From Paralysiella testudinis (GTDB lineage: Bacteria > Pseudomonadota > Gammaproteobacteria > Burkholderiales > Neisseriaceae): 64,000 nucleotides of DNA. Position numbers and translations under genes: made by a program. Positions 17,253 through 27,794 of the stretch are shown piece by piece (the stretch's first letter is position 1; each line of letters starts with the position of its first letter). A model generated the notes under the pieces. It made no database searches. It saw only the letters and a program-made list of their open reading frames with translations, and was not told the DNA's origin. The stretch covers positions 1,385,385-1,449,384 of the forward strand of contig NZ_CP069798.1 of NCBI RefSeq assembly GCF_016894345.1, in the 5' to 3' direction.

Positions 17253-19613
17253 TCAAAATAATGAATCGAGCTGGCTGTTGTCGCGCTTGGGCGGTACTTC
17301 CACGCCGCCATCAGCCGCGCCATCTATAGCAGTGCCATCCGCAGCACCGGCATTGTCTACCGGTCCGTCTGCACGGTTGTCTAGCGGCAGATTCGGGTTG
17401 GTGGTGGGAAATTCGCGTAAGAAATATTCACCGCCGCTTTGCACCATGCCGCCCGGTACCGGCATAGTTACATTCGGCTTGCCTTTGAGGGCATGGCGCA
17501 TATAGTCCACCCATACCGGCAAGGCAATGGTACCGCCGAATGCCGCCCTGCCCATGCTGCGCGGTTTATCAAAGCCAATATAGACCGCACTCACTAGATT
17601 GGGGTTGAAACCCACAAACCAGGCGTCTTTATTGTCGTTGGTGGTACCGGTTTTGCCGGCAATATCGCTGCGGCCCAGCGCATTGGCGCGGGTGGCCGTG
17701 CCTGCACGCACCACGTCGCGCATCATGCTGTACATGATAAAGGCGTTGCGTGGGTCAATTACCTGTGGCGCATTTTGCTTGGCCACCAAGGGCTGCATTT
17801 GGGCGCGCAACTGGCCGTTGCCATCGTAAATCTTATCAATTACAAAGTTGGAAACCTTATAGCCGCCATTGGCAAACACCGCATAGCCTTCCGCCATTTG
17901 CATTGGCGTGGCCGTACCCGAACCCAGCGCCATCGACAGGCTGGACGGAATTTGATCGGCACCAAAACCAAAACGTTGAATATATTCTTTGGCATAAGGC
18001 ACGCCAATGGCCATCAGAATGCGGATGGACACCATGTTTTTCGATGCGGTTAGCGCTTGGCGCAAGGTAATAAACCCGGCATAGCGGCCGTCCGAGTTTT
18101 TCGGCGACCACACCGAGCCGTTCGGCCCCATGCCCGGTAAGGAAATCGGCGCATCATTCACCGAAGTGGCCGGGGTCATGCCTTTGGCAATTGCAGCCGA
18201 ATACACAAACGGCTTGAAAGAAGAGCCCGGTTGCCGCTGCGCCTGAGTTACCCGGTTAAACGTGCGGCGGTGGAAGTCGTAGCCGCCCACCAAAGCGCGT
18301 ACCGCACCGGTTTGCGCGTCCAACGCCACCAGTGCACCTTGCAGCTCTGGTTGCTGCACCACACGATAGCTGTCGTTCTTTTGTTTTTGCACATGCACCA
18401 CTGAGCCTATCCGCAGCGCATCTTCGCCCAGCTTTTTATTGCCGATGGTGTTTTTTACCCAATCATAAGCGGCACCCGTAATTTTGATGCTGCCTGCGCC
18501 TTGCACATATACTTCCAACGCGCCTTTGGGCACATCGGTGACCACCGCCGGAATCATGCCGTCCACAGTATATTGGGTCGACAAATACTGCTCGATTTGC
18601 TCATCGCGGCTGTCGGCAGCCATTTTTTCTACATCAATAAAACCTTCGGCACCGCGATAACGCGCACCACGATCAAATTGCAGCAAGGCTTTGCGCAAAG
18701 CCTGGGTGGCCACTGCCTGATCTTCGGCATTCACCGTGGTGTAAACACGATAACCTTGGGTGTAAGCTTCTTCGCCATATTTTTCATACATATGCTGGCG
18801 CACCATTTCAGCCACATACAAGGCATTTTGGTCAATTTCGGGCTGATAGCGCTCAAAATCCAGTTTTTCGGCCAATGCCGCATCACGCTGGGCACTGGTA
18901 ATCATGCCTTGTTCCAGCATATTGTTGAGAATATATTGCTGACGTACCTTGGCACGCGCCGGATTCACAATCGGATTAAACGTGGACGGCGCCTTGGGCA
19001 AACCGGCCAAAATAGTGGCTTCGGCTAGATCCAAATCTTTAACTGGTTTGTTGAAATAAACCTGTGCCGCTGCCGCAAAACCGTAGGCGCGCTGGCCTAA
19101 GTAAATCTGGTTGAAATAAAGTTCCAGAATTTGGTCTTTACTTAGCGACTGCTCGATTTTATAGGCCAGCAAAGCTTCATTGAATTTGCGCGTATAGGTA
19201 CGCTCGTTGGTGAGGTAAAAATTGCGCGCCACCTGTTGGGTAATGGTGCTGGCACCGGATTGCACCCCGCCGGTAAGATTGGAAATCAGCGCCCGCACAA
19301 TGCCCATAAAATCCACACCGCCGTGCTCGTAGAAGCGCTTGTCTTCTGCCGCAATCACCGCGTCTTTGAGTACTTTGGGGAAGTCATCAATCTTGGTGAA
19401 CGCGCGCCGCTCTTCGCCAAATTGACCCAACACTTTATTGTCGGCAGAATAAATGACCAAGGGCATTTTGGGTTGATAATGGGTTACCGCCTCAAGCGAA
19501 GGCAGCTTGGGATAGGTAACCAATACCGCAATGGCCAATAATCCCAACCCAAAAAGTGCTAAGCCCAAACCCAAACCGATGATGGTTGTTAATAGTTTTT
19601 TAATCATAATCAA
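17253..19613 (-). CDS. ponA: penicillin-binding protein 1A (bifunctional transglycosylase/transpeptidase)
   Basis: 786 aa. One N-terminal membrane helix (about 8-34) is followed by the glycosyltransferase domain with catalytic Glu90 in AAEDKRFYEHGGVD and the GASTITQQVARNFYL region. An OB-like insert and the transpeptidase follow, with nucleophile PGSSFKPF, SKN and KTGTTNDNKDAWF. It polymerises and cross-links peptidoglycan. The first methionine could be 19613 or 19607. It is divergent from pilM, as in Neisseria. The Ala/Asp-rich tail ends in QLDSLF. Confidence 0.95.
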   Translation of the reverse strand: MIMIKKLLTTIIGLGLGLALFGLGLLAIAVLVTYPKLPSLEAVTHYQPKMPLVIYSADNKVLGQFGEERRAFTKIDDFPKVLKDAVIAAEDKRFYEHGGVDFMGIVRALISNLTGGVQSGASTITQQVARNFYLTNERTYTRKFNEALLAYKIEQSLSKDQILELYFNQIYLGQRAYGFAAAAQVYFNKPVKDLDLAEATILAGLPKAPSTFNPIVNPARAKVRQQYILNNMLEQGMITSAQRDAALAEKLDFERYQPEIDQNALYVAEMVRQHMYEKYGEEAYTQGYRVYTTVNAEDQAVATQALRKALLQFDRGARYRGAEGFIDVEKMAADSRDEQIEQYLSTQYTVDGMIPAVVTDVPKGALEVYVQGAGSIKITGAAYDWVKNTIGNKKLGEDALRIGSVVHVQKQKNDSYRVVQQPELQGALVALDAQTGAVRALVGGYDFHRRTFNRVTQAQRQPGSSFKPFVYSAAIAKGMTPATSVNDAPISLPGMGPNGSVWSPKNSDGRYAGFITLRQALTASKNMVSIRILMAIGVPYAKEYIQRFGFGADQIPSSLSMALGSGTATPMQMAEGYAVFANGGYKVSNFVIDKIYDGNGQLRAQMQPLVAKQNAPQVIDPRNAFIMYSMMRDVVRAGTATRANALGRSDIAGKTGTTNDNKDAWFVGFNPNLVSAVYIGFDKPRSMGRAAFGGTIALPVWVDYMRHALKGKPNVTMPVPGGMVQSGGEYFLREFPTTNPNLPLDNRADGPVDNAGAADGTAIDGAADGGVEVPPKRDNSQLDSLF

Positions 19614-19767
19614 ATAAATTTTTAAGTTACCCTACCAAAGCGCTCAATTTACAGTAAACTCTGACTTAATTTAAAGTAAACTATGTGCTGTTTTCTGTAA
19701 GTAAAGTTTAAACCTGCTTTGCATCGGATAAAGTGAATTATTAATGCACCAACTTGGAATCCAAGCC

Positions 19768-20868
19768 ATGAAAATAGGTAAAAGCAACAAGTTTTCAAAC
19801 ACTAACAATAAGTTGAAGCCATCCAATCATGATTGTATCGGCATTCATATTACCCCCCAAGCCATTCATGCTGTCTTGGTGAGTGCGCGCAGTGTAAATC
19901 AAATCAGCTTAGAAAAATACGCCATTACACCCTTGCCTCAAAATGTTATCAGTAATAATGGCATTGAAGATCACGATCAAGCTGTTACTTATTTACAACA
20001 AACCATGCGGCAATTAAACAGTAACTGTAAAAATATTACTGTCTCACTGCCGCAAAATCTGGCCTCTATTCAGGTGGTGCAATACAACCCTGCCCAAACT
20101 GAATTAACTTTAGACGAGTTTGTTGAGTTCGAGGTCAGCCAAACCGCCGACTTGGAAAGCAGCAGTTACGACTACTGCTATCTTTCCGATACCCGTCAAG
20201 GTAAATTACAGGATATTTTGCTGGTCAGCTGCAAACGTGATGATGTAGATGCCCGGCTGGATTTATTCAGCGCGGCTAACATCACGCCAAAACAAATGGA
20301 TGTGGATATTTTGGCCGCGCTGAACGCAGTTAATTTTTGGATTAATCAGCAACAGCCCGTGCTGGCAGGGCAGAATCTGGCTATTTTCCAAGTGGGCATA
20401 CACAGCACTTCCGCACTGATTACCCAAAATGACCGCTTATTATACAAACAGGAAATCAATCTAGGGCACGAACATTTAATGCAGGCCATCCGCCGCAACT
20501 ATCAGCTCAGCGAAGGCGACGCCTGGAACATGGTTTATGCTGCCGGCAAACCGGCTGACTTCGCCACTAAAGTAGGTGCGGTGTTTCAAGATCAGCTGAC
20601 ACAGGAAATTCAGCGCTTTTTGCAATTTTACTACACCACCAATAGCCATGATCAAAGCACCGATGTGCAGCAGATTCTGGTTTCCGGCTATCAAAATGAT
20701 GCCGCATTGGCGATTGCCGAACGCATTACACAGCAGGTTAATATCCCAACCCAGCAAATTACCCCCATTGCCGCCGCCCAAGCCAACAAACGTTTGGATA
20801 ACACACAACTTTTAAGCGACAGCAGCCTGCTCACTGAAGCATTCGGCTTGGCCGTACGAGGTTTATAA
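19768..20868 (+). CDS. pilM: type IV pilus assembly protein PilM
   Basis: 366 aa from the ATG at 19768; an ATG at 19744 would add eight residues and cannot be excluded. It is an actin-like cytoplasmic protein that binds the PilN N terminus and links the pilus motor to the inner-membrane PilNO platform. GIHITPQAIHAVLVS is the phosphate-1-like strand-turn, and FQVGIHSTSALITQ and ILVSGYQNDAALA are later nucleotide-contact segments. The N-terminal extension is unusually Asn/Lys-rich. It is first gene of pilMNOPQ and divergent from ponA. Confidence 0.92.
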   Translation: MKIGKSNKFSNTNNKLKPSNHDCIGIHITPQAIHAVLVSARSVNQISLEKYAITPLPQNVISNNGIEDHDQAVTYLQQTMRQLNSNCKNITVSLPQNLASIQVVQYNPAQTELTLDEFVEFEVSQTADLESSSYDYCYLSDTRQGKLQDILLVSCKRDDVDARLDLFSAANITPKQMDVDILAALNAVNFWINQQQPVLAGQNLAIFQVGIHSTSALITQNDRLLYKQEINLGHEHLMQAIRRNYQLSEGDAWNMVYAAGKPADFATKVGAVFQDQLTQEIQRFLQFYYTTNSHDQSTDVQQILVSGYQNDAALAIAERITQQVNIPTQQITPIAAAQANKRLDNTQLLSDSSLLTEAFGLAVRGL

Positions 20869-20870
20869 CC

Positions 20871-21458
20871 ATGATACCGATGATTAAAATCAACCTGCTT
20901 CCCTATCGCGAAGCTTTGCTGCAACAGCAAAAACAGAAATTTAAAACACTAATGTTATTGGGTCTGCTTTTGGCACTGGCTTTGGCCGCACTCAGCTATT
21001 TCGCCTTTAGTGGCGCGGTTGCCAGCCAGCAAGGGCGTAATCAAGCACTTAAAGACGGCCTCGAGCAACTGGACGCGCAAATCAAAGAAATTAATAATCT
21101 AAAAGCGGAAAAGGCCGGCTTTTTGGCGCGCAAGCAAAAAGTGGAAGAGTTGGAAAACAAGCGCTTTGAAGCAGCACGCATCATTGATACCTTGAATACC
21201 TTGGTGCCCGAGGGCTTATATCTGACCGCCATTACCGGCGATGATGCCAATCCGAATAATTACAGTATTAGCGGTAAGGCCATAAGTGACAGCAAAATCG
21301 CCATGTTTATGCGCGCCATTCCAAGCACCGGTTTGTTTAACAGTGCAGAGTTGGATAACATCAAAAAAGTAAACGATGCGCAGGAATTCATCGTTAAAGT
21401 ATCAATCAACCGGCCTGAACCTGTTGCTGCCGAAGCATCAGCCGCATCAGCACCATAA
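20871..21458 (+). CDS. pilN: type IV pilus inner-membrane protein PilN
   Basis: 195 aa. The conserved cytoplasmic motif IKINLLPYREAL, which docks on PilM, is at the very N terminus. A membrane helix (about 24-46) and a periplasmic coiled coil with ferredoxin-like fold follow. The start at 20871 is 2 bases past the pilM stop; 20880 is an alternative. It pairs with PilO. Confidence 0.93.
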   Translation: MIPMIKINLLPYREALLQQQKQKFKTLMLLGLLLALALAALSYFAFSGAVASQQGRNQALKDGLEQLDAQIKEINNLKAEKAGFLARKQKVEELENKRFEAARIIDTLNTLVPEGLYLTAITGDDANPNNYSISGKAISDSKIAMFMRAIPSTGLFNSAELDNIKKVNDAQEFIVKVSINRPEPVAAEASAASAP

Positions 21459-21476
21459 CCGGACAGAGGAAACGTC

Positions 21477-22100
21477 ATGGCCAAAAATATCAAGTTAAAT
21501 GAAATAGGCGTCAACAGCCTGCACCTGCTGCCCAAGCCTGCACAAATCGGCTTGGCTGCCGGTATTGTGATTCTGGTATGGATTTTGGCTTATTTCGCTC
21601 TGTTTAGCAGCCAATTAAGCGAAATCAGCACATTGCAGGAAGAAGAAATCCAGTTAAAAGAACAATACACCCAAAAAAGCATTCAGGCAGCCAATTTAGA
21701 TACCCTGAAGCAAGAATTGGTACAACTTCGCAGTGCTTTCGAGGTTTTATTAAAGCAGCTTCCTACCGACGCGGAAATCCCCAACCTGATTCAAGAATTG
21801 CATCAGGCAGGTGCCACCAACGGAATGCGCATGAATAGCGTTAATCCTAAAGCGGCTGTGGTAGATGGCAACATCGAGAAGCTGCCCTACCAAATATCCA
21901 TCAGCGGCAATTATGAACAAATCAGCCAATTTACACGTGATGTGGGCAAATTGTCGCGCATTGTGACTTTAGAGACCCTTAAACTGCGCCGTCCGAGTGA
22001 TAAAGAAACCAACCTGACATTGGACGCGGTGGCCAATACCTATAAAGCCACTTCATTGAGTGACGCACCTGCAGATGCCAGCGCGCCTGTGGCTCAATAA
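21477..22100 (+). CDS. pilO: type IV pilus inner-membrane protein PilO
   Basis: 207 aa: a short cytoplasmic stretch, one membrane helix (about 25-45), a coiled coil (about 50-90) and a ferredoxin-like periplasmic domain (LPTDAEIPNLIQELHQAG onward). It forms heterodimers with PilN and contacts the lipoprotein PilP. RBS GAGGAAA precedes the ATG. The Ala/Asp-rich tail runs up to the pilP start. Confidence 0.93.
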   Translation: MAKNIKLNEIGVNSLHLLPKPAQIGLAAGIVILVWILAYFALFSSQLSEISTLQEEEIQLKEQYTQKSIQAANLDTLKQELVQLRSAFEVLLKQLPTDAEIPNLIQELHQAGATNGMRMNSVNPKAAVVDGNIEKLPYQISISGNYEQISQFTRDVGKLSRIVTLETLKLRRPSDKETNLTLDAVANTYKATSLSDAPADASAPVAQ

Positions 22101-22119
22101 CACAAACGGGATAACAATA

Positions 22120-22650
22120 ATGATGATACGTTTCTCTTTATTTCTTGCATTGGCCGGATTGACTGCATGTTCCGCACCCAATGAAGACTTGCAACAGTGG
22201 ATGCAGAATACGCGCAATGAAGCCAAAGCTAAGGTTAAAAAAACCGAATTGCCCGAACTGCCGCCACCGGCCACTTACCAAGCACCCACTGCCGTTGGCA
22301 TGAATGCTTTTAACAGCAGCCGTCTGCGAATGGGTATGCAAGGCGCCAACGCTCCGGATTTGAAGCGCCCGAAAGAAGTGTTGGAAAATTTCAGTTTGGA
22401 AAATTTGCGCTATGTCGGATCACTCAGTGGTGCGGGCAAAACCACTTCTGCCTATATTTCAGCAGATAACCATGTTTACACAGTGAAAACAGGTAATTAT
22501 CTAGGTCAAAATTATGGCCGCATTAGCGCCATTGAACCCGACAAACTGGTGATTACCGAACTGGTAGAAGACACTTACGGCAATTGGACCAATCGTCGCG
22601 TTGAGCTGCCGTTGAATGCCAGCAGTCAATCCAACAACACTCAAAATTAA
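22120..22650 (+). CDS. pilP: type IV pilus lipoprotein PilP
   Basis: 176 aa from the ATG at 22120; an open frame upstream overlaps pilO. Signal peptide with lipobox LTAC (Cys about 18), a Pro-rich linker, then the PilP beta-sandwich (LENFSLENLRYVGSLSG, VKTGNYLGQNYGRI). It bridges PilNO to the secretin PilQ. Spacing to pilQ is 21 bases. Confidence 0.93.
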   Translation: MMIRFSLFLALAGLTACSAPNEDLQQWMQNTRNEAKAKVKKTELPELPPPATYQAPTAVGMNAFNSSRLRMGMQGANAPDLKRPKEVLENFSLENLRYVGSLSGAGKTTSAYISADNHVYTVKTGNYLGQNYGRISAIEPDKLVITELVEDTYGNWTNRRVELPLNASSQSNNTQN

Positions 22651-22671
22651 CAACCCAAGGGATAGATAACA

Positions 22672-24792
22672 ATGAAATTCAAAACCATGACAATTATGTC
22701 TGCCTTAGGACTGGGTTTGCTGGGTCAGGCAGCATGGGCAGGCAACATCACCGGCATCAATGTTTCGGCCTTACCAAACAACCAAAAAGTCATCAAAATC
22801 CAATTTGATCGTGATGTTACCGCCCCCAGCGGCTTCATTACCCCCAGTCCGGCGCGCATCGCCTTGGATTTTGCCAATACCGGCTTGCAATTGCCACAGT
22901 CGGTATTGGAATACAATGATCCTTTGCTTAAACAGATTGCTGCGGCGCAAAGTGCGGATCGTTCGCGCTTAATGTTGTCGTTGGCGCAGCCCGGTGAATA
23001 TAAAACCGAAATCAAGGGCAATGAAGTATGGGTGTATGTGCAGGAATCGACCGCAGCACCTGCGGCTGCCCCGGCAGTAGTGCGTACTCCGCCCGTAGCT
23101 GCGGTAACTGAAGTGCGCACCGAAACCGTATACACCCCTGCACCTAAAAGCACCTCTGCTGCCAATACCCCCATCGGTGTTGACTTCCGTAAGGGTGCCA
23201 ACAACAGCGGCTTGGTGGAAATCAATATCGGCAATTATAGTGGACAGCCGGAGATCAAACGTCAGGCTGACCGTTTGATGATTACTTATAAAAATGCGCC
23301 GCTGCCCACCGAGCAGCAGCGCGATCTGGATGTGACTGATTTCAGCACTCCGGTACGCACCATTGCCTTGCGCCGCTTAGGCAACGACACTCAGCTGACC
23401 ATACGCATGCAAGGCAACTGGACTTTCCGCCCTTCTGGCAGCGGCAGCCGTCAAACCATCGAAATTTCACCGCAAGTGGATATGGCCAGCAGCGGCCTGA
23501 AGCCACAACAAAAATCTTTTGCCGGCAAACGCGTATCTTTGGATTTCCAAGATGTGGAAGTACGCACCATTTTGCAGATTTTGGCCAAAGAGTCGGGCAT
23601 GAATATTGTGGCCAGCGATAGCGTGCAAGGCAAAATGACCATTTCACTGAAAGATGTGCCGTGGGATCAGGCATTGGACTTGGTGATGCAGGCTCGCAAT
23701 CTGGATATGCGCAAGCAGGGCAATATCATCAATATTGCGCCGCGTGAAGAGTTACTCAATAAAGACAAAGCCACCTTGCAAGCACAAAATGAGATTGAAA
23801 ATTTAGGGCCTTTGGTATCGCAAACTTTCCAGCTGAAATACAAAAGTGCGGAAGAATTCCGCAAAGTGTTAAATATCAGTGATAACAATAGTAACAGCAA
23901 TGATCGCAACTCAATATTGACCGCTCGCGGCAGTGCCTTGATAGATCCGGCCACCAATACACTGATTATTACCGATACCCCCAATATTATTCAGAAATTT
24001 GAAAAATTGGTGGCTCAGTTGGACGTGCCTTCGCAACAAGTAATGGTAGAGGCGCGGATTGTGGAGGCACAGGATGGTTTTTCGCGTGAGCTAGGTGTGC
24101 GGTTTGGCGGCGGTTATCGCAATGTTAATGGCACCAACAGCACTACTGTAGGTGGCTTGGCCAGTGGTGCATTAGGTAGTTTCGGCGATAGTCGATTCGG
24201 TATTCCCAATGTCAATTTGCCGGTAAGCTCCCCAACATCCGCCTTGTCATTAATTCGCAGTACGGCATCGGGCGCACTGGGCTTGGAACTGCAAGCCATG
24301 CAAGAAGAAAACCGTGGCAAAATTATTTCCAGCCCGCGAGTGCTGACACAAGATCGTAAAGAGGCAGTTATTGAATCCGGTAAAGAAGTGCCTTATCAAG
24401 AAGCCTCCTCCAGTGGCGCCACCACTACCAGCTTTAAAAAAGCAGTACTGGGTTTAACCGTTACGCCGCAAATCACGCCTGATGGCAATGTGATTATGGA
24501 TGTGGTGGTGAAAAAAGATTCGGTTGATTTATCTTGCTCTGCTTACGCGCCATGTATCAATACCAAAAACCTCAATACACGGGCGATGGTGGAAGATGGA
24601 GGTACGCTGATTTTGGGTGGTATTTATGAAGAAGATAACTCCAATATTGATCGCAAAGTGCCTTTGCTGGGTGATATCCCGGTGCTAGGTAATTTGTTTA
24701 AATATCAAAAACGCAATCAAAGGCGCAATGAATTGCTGATTTTCATCACCCCGCGCATTATGGGTAATGCCGGCAGTAATTTGCGCTACTAA
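22672..24792 (+). CDS. pilQ: type IV pilus secretin PilQ
   Basis: 706 aa with a signal peptide (about 1-23). Two AMIN-type domains (about 25-125 and 165-265) are followed by an STN/N0 domain ([19 protein letters not shown]), an N1 domain and the secretin barrel (about 455-700). The barrel shows [37 protein letters not shown] and [10 protein letters not shown]. It forms the outer-membrane gate for pili and for DNA uptake. It lacks the long basic octapeptide repeats of meningococcal PilQ; the region between the AMIN domains is Ala/Pro/Thr-rich instead. Confidence 0.95.
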   Translation: MKFKTMTIMSALGLGLLGQAAWAGNITGINVSALPNNQKVIKIQFDRDVTAPSGFITPSPARIALDFANTGLQLPQSVLEYNDPLLKQIAAAQSADRSRLMLSLAQPGEYKTEIKGNEVWVYVQESTAAPAAAPAVVRTPPVAAVTEVRTETVYTPAPKSTSAANTPIGVDFRKGANNSGLVEINIGNYSGQPEIKRQADRLMITYKNAPLPTEQQRDLDVTDFSTPVRTIALRRLGNDTQLTIRMQGNWTFRPSGSGSRQTIEISPQVDMASSGLKPQQKSFAGKRVSLDFQDVEVRTILQILAKESGMNIVASDSVQGKMTISLKDVPWDQALDLVMQARNLDMRKQGNIINIAPREELLNKDKATLQAQNEIENLGPLVSQTFQLKYKSAEEFRKVLNISDNNSNSNDRNSILTARGSALIDPATNTLIITDTPNIIQKFEKLVAQLDVPSQQVMVEARIVEAQDGFSRELGVRFGGGYRNVNGTNSTTVGGLASGALGSFGDSRFGIPNVNLPVSSPTSALSLIRSTASGALGLELQAMQEENRGKIISSPRVLTQDRKEAVIESGKEVPYQEASSSGATTTSFKKAVLGLTVTPQITPDGNVIMDVVVKKDSVDLSCSAYAPCINTKNLNTRAMVEDGGTLILGGIYEEDNSNIDRKVPLLGDIPVLGNLFKYQKRNQRRNELLIFITPRIMGNAGSNLRY

Positions 24793-24868
24793 AGCCTTAA
24801 ACTCGAAGACGGCGGCTTACACCGCCAAACGGATGCCGAAACCCCCATATTCGGTTACAATGCCTGCC

Positions 24869-25414
24869 ATGAAAAACATGGCAGGCAATTTTTTCCTGGT
24901 CGGCTTGATGGGTGCCGGCAAAACCACTTTGGGGCGGCAGTTGGCGCAGCGGTTGGGCTATGCTTTTTTTGATAGCGACCATGTCATTTGCGAGCGTACT
25001 GGCGTGCGCATTCCCATTATTTTCGAGCTGGAAGGTGAAGCTGGTTTTCGCGCCCGCGAAACGGCGGTGATTGATGAGCTCACTCAGCAAAATAATATTG
25101 TGCTGGCCACAGGGGGAGGGGCGGTATTGCAGCAAGCCAATCGGCAAGCGCTGCACCACCGTGGTACGGTGATTTATTTGCATGCATTGCCCGAATTGTT
25201 GTTGGCACGCACCCGCCACGATAAAAACCGTCCGTTATTGCAAGTGGCCGACCCCTTGGGCAAACTCACCGAGCTGTATCATCAACGCGACCCCATCTAC
25301 CGAGCCACCGCCCACATCGTGGTGAACGTTACCGAACAACATAGCCTGCAGATGCTACAACAGCTGCTGCGGCAAATTGAAAACGATTTTCCCCATGCGC
25401 ACGCTCAACGTTAA
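24869..25414 (+). CDS. aroK: shikimate kinase
   Basis: 181 aa from the ATG at 24869 ([20 protein letters not shown]). P-loop GLMGAGKTT, shikimate-binding DSDHVIC and FRARET, and ATGGGAVL. It phosphorylates shikimate for aromatic amino acid synthesis. It follows pilQ by 76 bases and overlaps aroB by 20 bases. pilQ-aroK-aroB is a common gammaproteobacterial and neisserial order. Confidence 0.95.
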   Translation: MKNMAGNFFLVGLMGAGKTTLGRQLAQRLGYAFFDSDHVICERTGVRIPIIFELEGEAGFRARETAVIDELTQQNNIVLATGGGAVLQQANRQALHHRGTVIYLHALPELLLARTRHDKNRPLLQVADPLGKLTELYHQRDPIYRATAHIVVNVTEQHSLQMLQQLLRQIENDFPHAHAQR

Positions 25415-26480
25415 CACCCCTTCGCACGCTTATCCTATTTTTATCGGCCACAATGTTTATCAGCAGCCGCAACAAACACTGGCGCCTTATATCGGCAAAC
25501 GAGCAGCCATCATCAGCAATGAAACGGTGGCGCCACTTTATTTGCCACGCTTGCAAGCCGTATTAGACGCATTGGGCTGCGCCTATTTCAGTATTATTCT
25601 GCCCGATGGCGAAGCGCATAAAAACAGCCAAACCCTCAACATGATTTACGACGGCCTGATGCAGCACCGGGCCGAACGCAACACCACCCTGATTGCCTTG
25701 GGTGGCGGCGTTATTGGCGATATGGTCGGCTTTGCTGCGGCTACTTATCAGCGTGGCGCGCCGTTTGTGCAAATTCCCACTACGTTGCTTAGCCAAGTGG
25801 ATTCTTCGGTGGGGGGCAAAACCGCCATCAACCATCCGCTGGGCAAAAACATGATTGGTGCGTTTTACCAGCCGCAAGCCGTACTGGCCGACTTAGGCAG
25901 CCTGCAAACCTTACCGGCGCGTGAATTTTCCGCCGGGATGGCCGAGGTGATTAAATATGCACTCTTGGGCGATGCCGATTTTCTCACTTGGCTGGAAAAC
26001 AACATGGCTGCGCTGATGGCACAACAACCGGATGTATTGGCGCAAGCGGTTTACCATTGCTGCCAAATGAAGGCCGATATTGTGGCGCAAGACGAAAAAG
26101 AGCACGGTATTCGTGCCCATCTTAATCTTGGCCACACCTTCGGCCACGCCATCGAAGCCGAAATGGGCTATGGCCAATGGCTGCACGGTGAAGCAGTGGC
26201 TGCAGGCATGGTGCTGGCTTGCCGTTTGTCCGAAACCCTGGGCTACCTGAAAGCCGCCGATACCGAGCGCGTAATCGCACTGCTTCAGGCCGCCAATTTG
26301 CCGGTGGCGCCGCCGCGGATGCCACTGGATAAATGGCTGGCGCATATGCAGCACGATAAAAAAGTGCAAGACGGCCAAATGCGTTTTGTGGTGCTGCGCG
26401 CTTTTGGGCTGGCGGACATCGCCGGCCAAATCAACACCACCCAATTACAACACGCCTTGCAGCCTTATTTGGCTGCCTGA
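25395..26480 (+). CDS. aroB: 3-dehydroquinate synthase
   Basis: 361 aa from the ATG at 25395, inside the end of aroK. It converts DAHP to 3-dehydroquinate with NAD and zinc. Motifs are [50 protein letters not shown] and [13 protein letters not shown]. Translationally coupled to aroK. The speB start lies 25 bases after its stop. Confidence 0.95.
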   Translation: MRTLNVNTPSHAYPIFIGHNVYQQPQQTLAPYIGKRAAIISNETVAPLYLPRLQAVLDALGCAYFSIILPDGEAHKNSQTLNMIYDGLMQHRAERNTTLIALGGGVIGDMVGFAAATYQRGAPFVQIPTTLLSQVDSSVGGKTAINHPLGKNMIGAFYQPQAVLADLGSLQTLPAREFSAGMAEVIKYALLGDADFLTWLENNMAALMAQQPDVLAQAVYHCCQMKADIVAQDEKEHGIRAHLNLGHTFGHAIEAEMGYGQWLHGEAVAAGMVLACRLSETLGYLKAADTERVIALLQAANLPVAPPRMPLDKWLAHMQHDKKVQDGQMRFVVLRAFGLADIAGQINTTQLQHALQPYLAA

Positions 26481-26505
26481 AACCACCCCGCAAGGACACA
26501 CCATC

Positions 26506-27474
26506 ATGACAGACAAAATCTACGGCGACGGCGCCTTTCGCCGTCAAGGCCTGATGGGCTCGGCCACCGAAAATACCTACGCCGGCGCATTGTCGTTTAT
26601 GCGTCGCCGCTATAGCCGCGACGTGGCCGATGCCGATGTGGTGATTTCCGGTGTACCGCTGGACTTGGCCACCACCTTCCGCCCCGGCGCCCGCTTAGGC
26701 CCCGCCGCCATCCGCGCCGCCAGCGTGCAACTGGCTGAATTGAATTTATTTCCGTGGGGCTTCGACCCCTTTGATGATTTGGCGGTGATTGATTACGGCG
26801 ACTGCTGGTTTGATGCGCATCAACCGTGGACCATCCGCGAAACCATCGTGCAACACGCCCGCGACATCATCAACCACAGCAATGCCAAAATGCTCACCTT
26901 CGGCGGCGATCACTTTATCACCTATCCTTTGCTGCAAGCACACGCCGAAAAATACGGCAAGCCCTTAAGCCTGTTGCATTTTGACGCCCATTGCGATACC
27001 TGGCCCGACGATGCCCCCGATTCGCTCAACCACGGCACGATGTTCTACAAAGCCATCAAAGACGGCCTAATCGACCCCAAAACCTCAGCGCAAGTGGGCA
27101 TCCGCACATGGAACAGCGACTTTATGGGCATGAATATGCTGTTTGCACCGTGGATTAACGAACACGGCGTTGATGCCACCGTAAAGCGCATTTACGAAGT
27201 GATTGGCGATAACCCCGTTTACCTCACCTTTGATATCGACTGCCTCGACCCCGCTTTTGCCCCCGGCACCGGCACCCCGGTGGCCGGTGGTTTAAGCTCG
27301 CATCAGGCGCTGAGCATTGTGCGTGCACTGGGTGATTTGAATATTGTGGGCATGGATGTGGTGGAAGTGTCGCCCGCTTACGACAATGCCGAAATCACCG
27401 CCATTGCCGCCGCCCACATTGCCGCTGATATGCTGTGCTTGATGCGCAATAAGAAAGTGGCCGGCACATTGTAA
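26506..27474 (+). CDS. speB: agmatinase (ureohydrolase family)
   Basis: 322 aa from the ATG at 26506 with AAGGA upstream. It hydrolyses agmatine to putrescine and urea using two manganese ions. Metal ligands sit in TFGGDHF, DAHCDTW and TFDIDCLDPAFAPGTGTP. GMDVVEVSPAYD is the family C-terminal motif. Guanidinobutyrase or proclavaminate amidinohydrolase activity cannot be ruled out from sequence. Confidence 0.88.
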   Translation: MTDKIYGDGAFRRQGLMGSATENTYAGALSFMRRRYSRDVADADVVISGVPLDLATTFRPGARLGPAAIRAASVQLAELNLFPWGFDPFDDLAVIDYGDCWFDAHQPWTIRETIVQHARDIINHSNAKMLTFGGDHFITYPLLQAHAEKYGKPLSLLHFDAHCDTWPDDAPDSLNHGTMFYKAIKDGLIDPKTSAQVGIRTWNSDFMGMNMLFAPWINEHGVDATVKRIYEVIGDNPVYLTFDIDCLDPAFAPGTGTPVAGGLSSHQALSIVRALGDLNIVGMDVVEVSPAYDNAEITAIAAAHIAADMLCLMRNKKVAGTL

Positions 27475-27648
27475 TCCAAAAAGGCATAAGCGCTTTCAGG
27501 CAGCCTAAAGCGCATTAACCTAGTCTCATGGGCTGGCGGTTTATATGTTTAGTTTTTAACTATAATTGAATTGGTAATAATAAATTTCTTTGTATTGGCT
27601 GTTTTGTTATGGTGTGGCCATCGCTGATCAATATACAGGAGCCGAATC

Positions 27649-27711
27649 ATGTCAATCTGGCAAGAAGTCAGTGAATGGATGGGCAGTTGGTATCATACCC
27701 ATCGGTCTTAA
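27649..27711 (+). CDS. possible 20-residue ORF in the speB-antiporter gap
   Basis: ATG preceded by CAGGAG at an 8-base spacing. The peptide is MSIWQEVSEWMGSWYHTHRS, rich in Trp, Tyr and His. A hairpin terminator follows 28 bases after the stop. No family recognised. The good ribosome site and terminator are the only support; it could equally be part of a non-coding RNA. Confidence 0.35.
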   Translation: MSIWQEVSEWMGSWYHTHRS

Positions 27712-27738
27712 TAAAGTTGCTACAATAAAGCTGTATTC

Positions 27739-27771
27739 AAAACCGCTTTCAGGTTGCCTGAAAGCGGTTTT
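27739..27771 (+). terminator. hairpin terminator upstream of the antiporter gene
   Basis: AAAACCGCTTTCAGG / CCTGAAAGCGGTTTT, a 15-bp perfect stem with a 3-nt TTG loop, incorporating a degenerate uptake sequence (GGTTGCCTGAAA). Confidence 0.8.
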
Positions 27772-27794
27772 CATTGTGAATAAAAGGAAACATT

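Larger units (their letters stand above)
27475..27794. other. gap between speB and the Ca/Na antiporter
   Basis: AT-rich 320-base stretch. It holds an uptake sequence right after speB, a perfect TATAAT at 27561-27566 without a good -35, a 20-codon ORF with AGGAG at 27649, and a long hairpin at 27739-27771. Together they resemble a short transcription unit. Confidence 0.5.
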
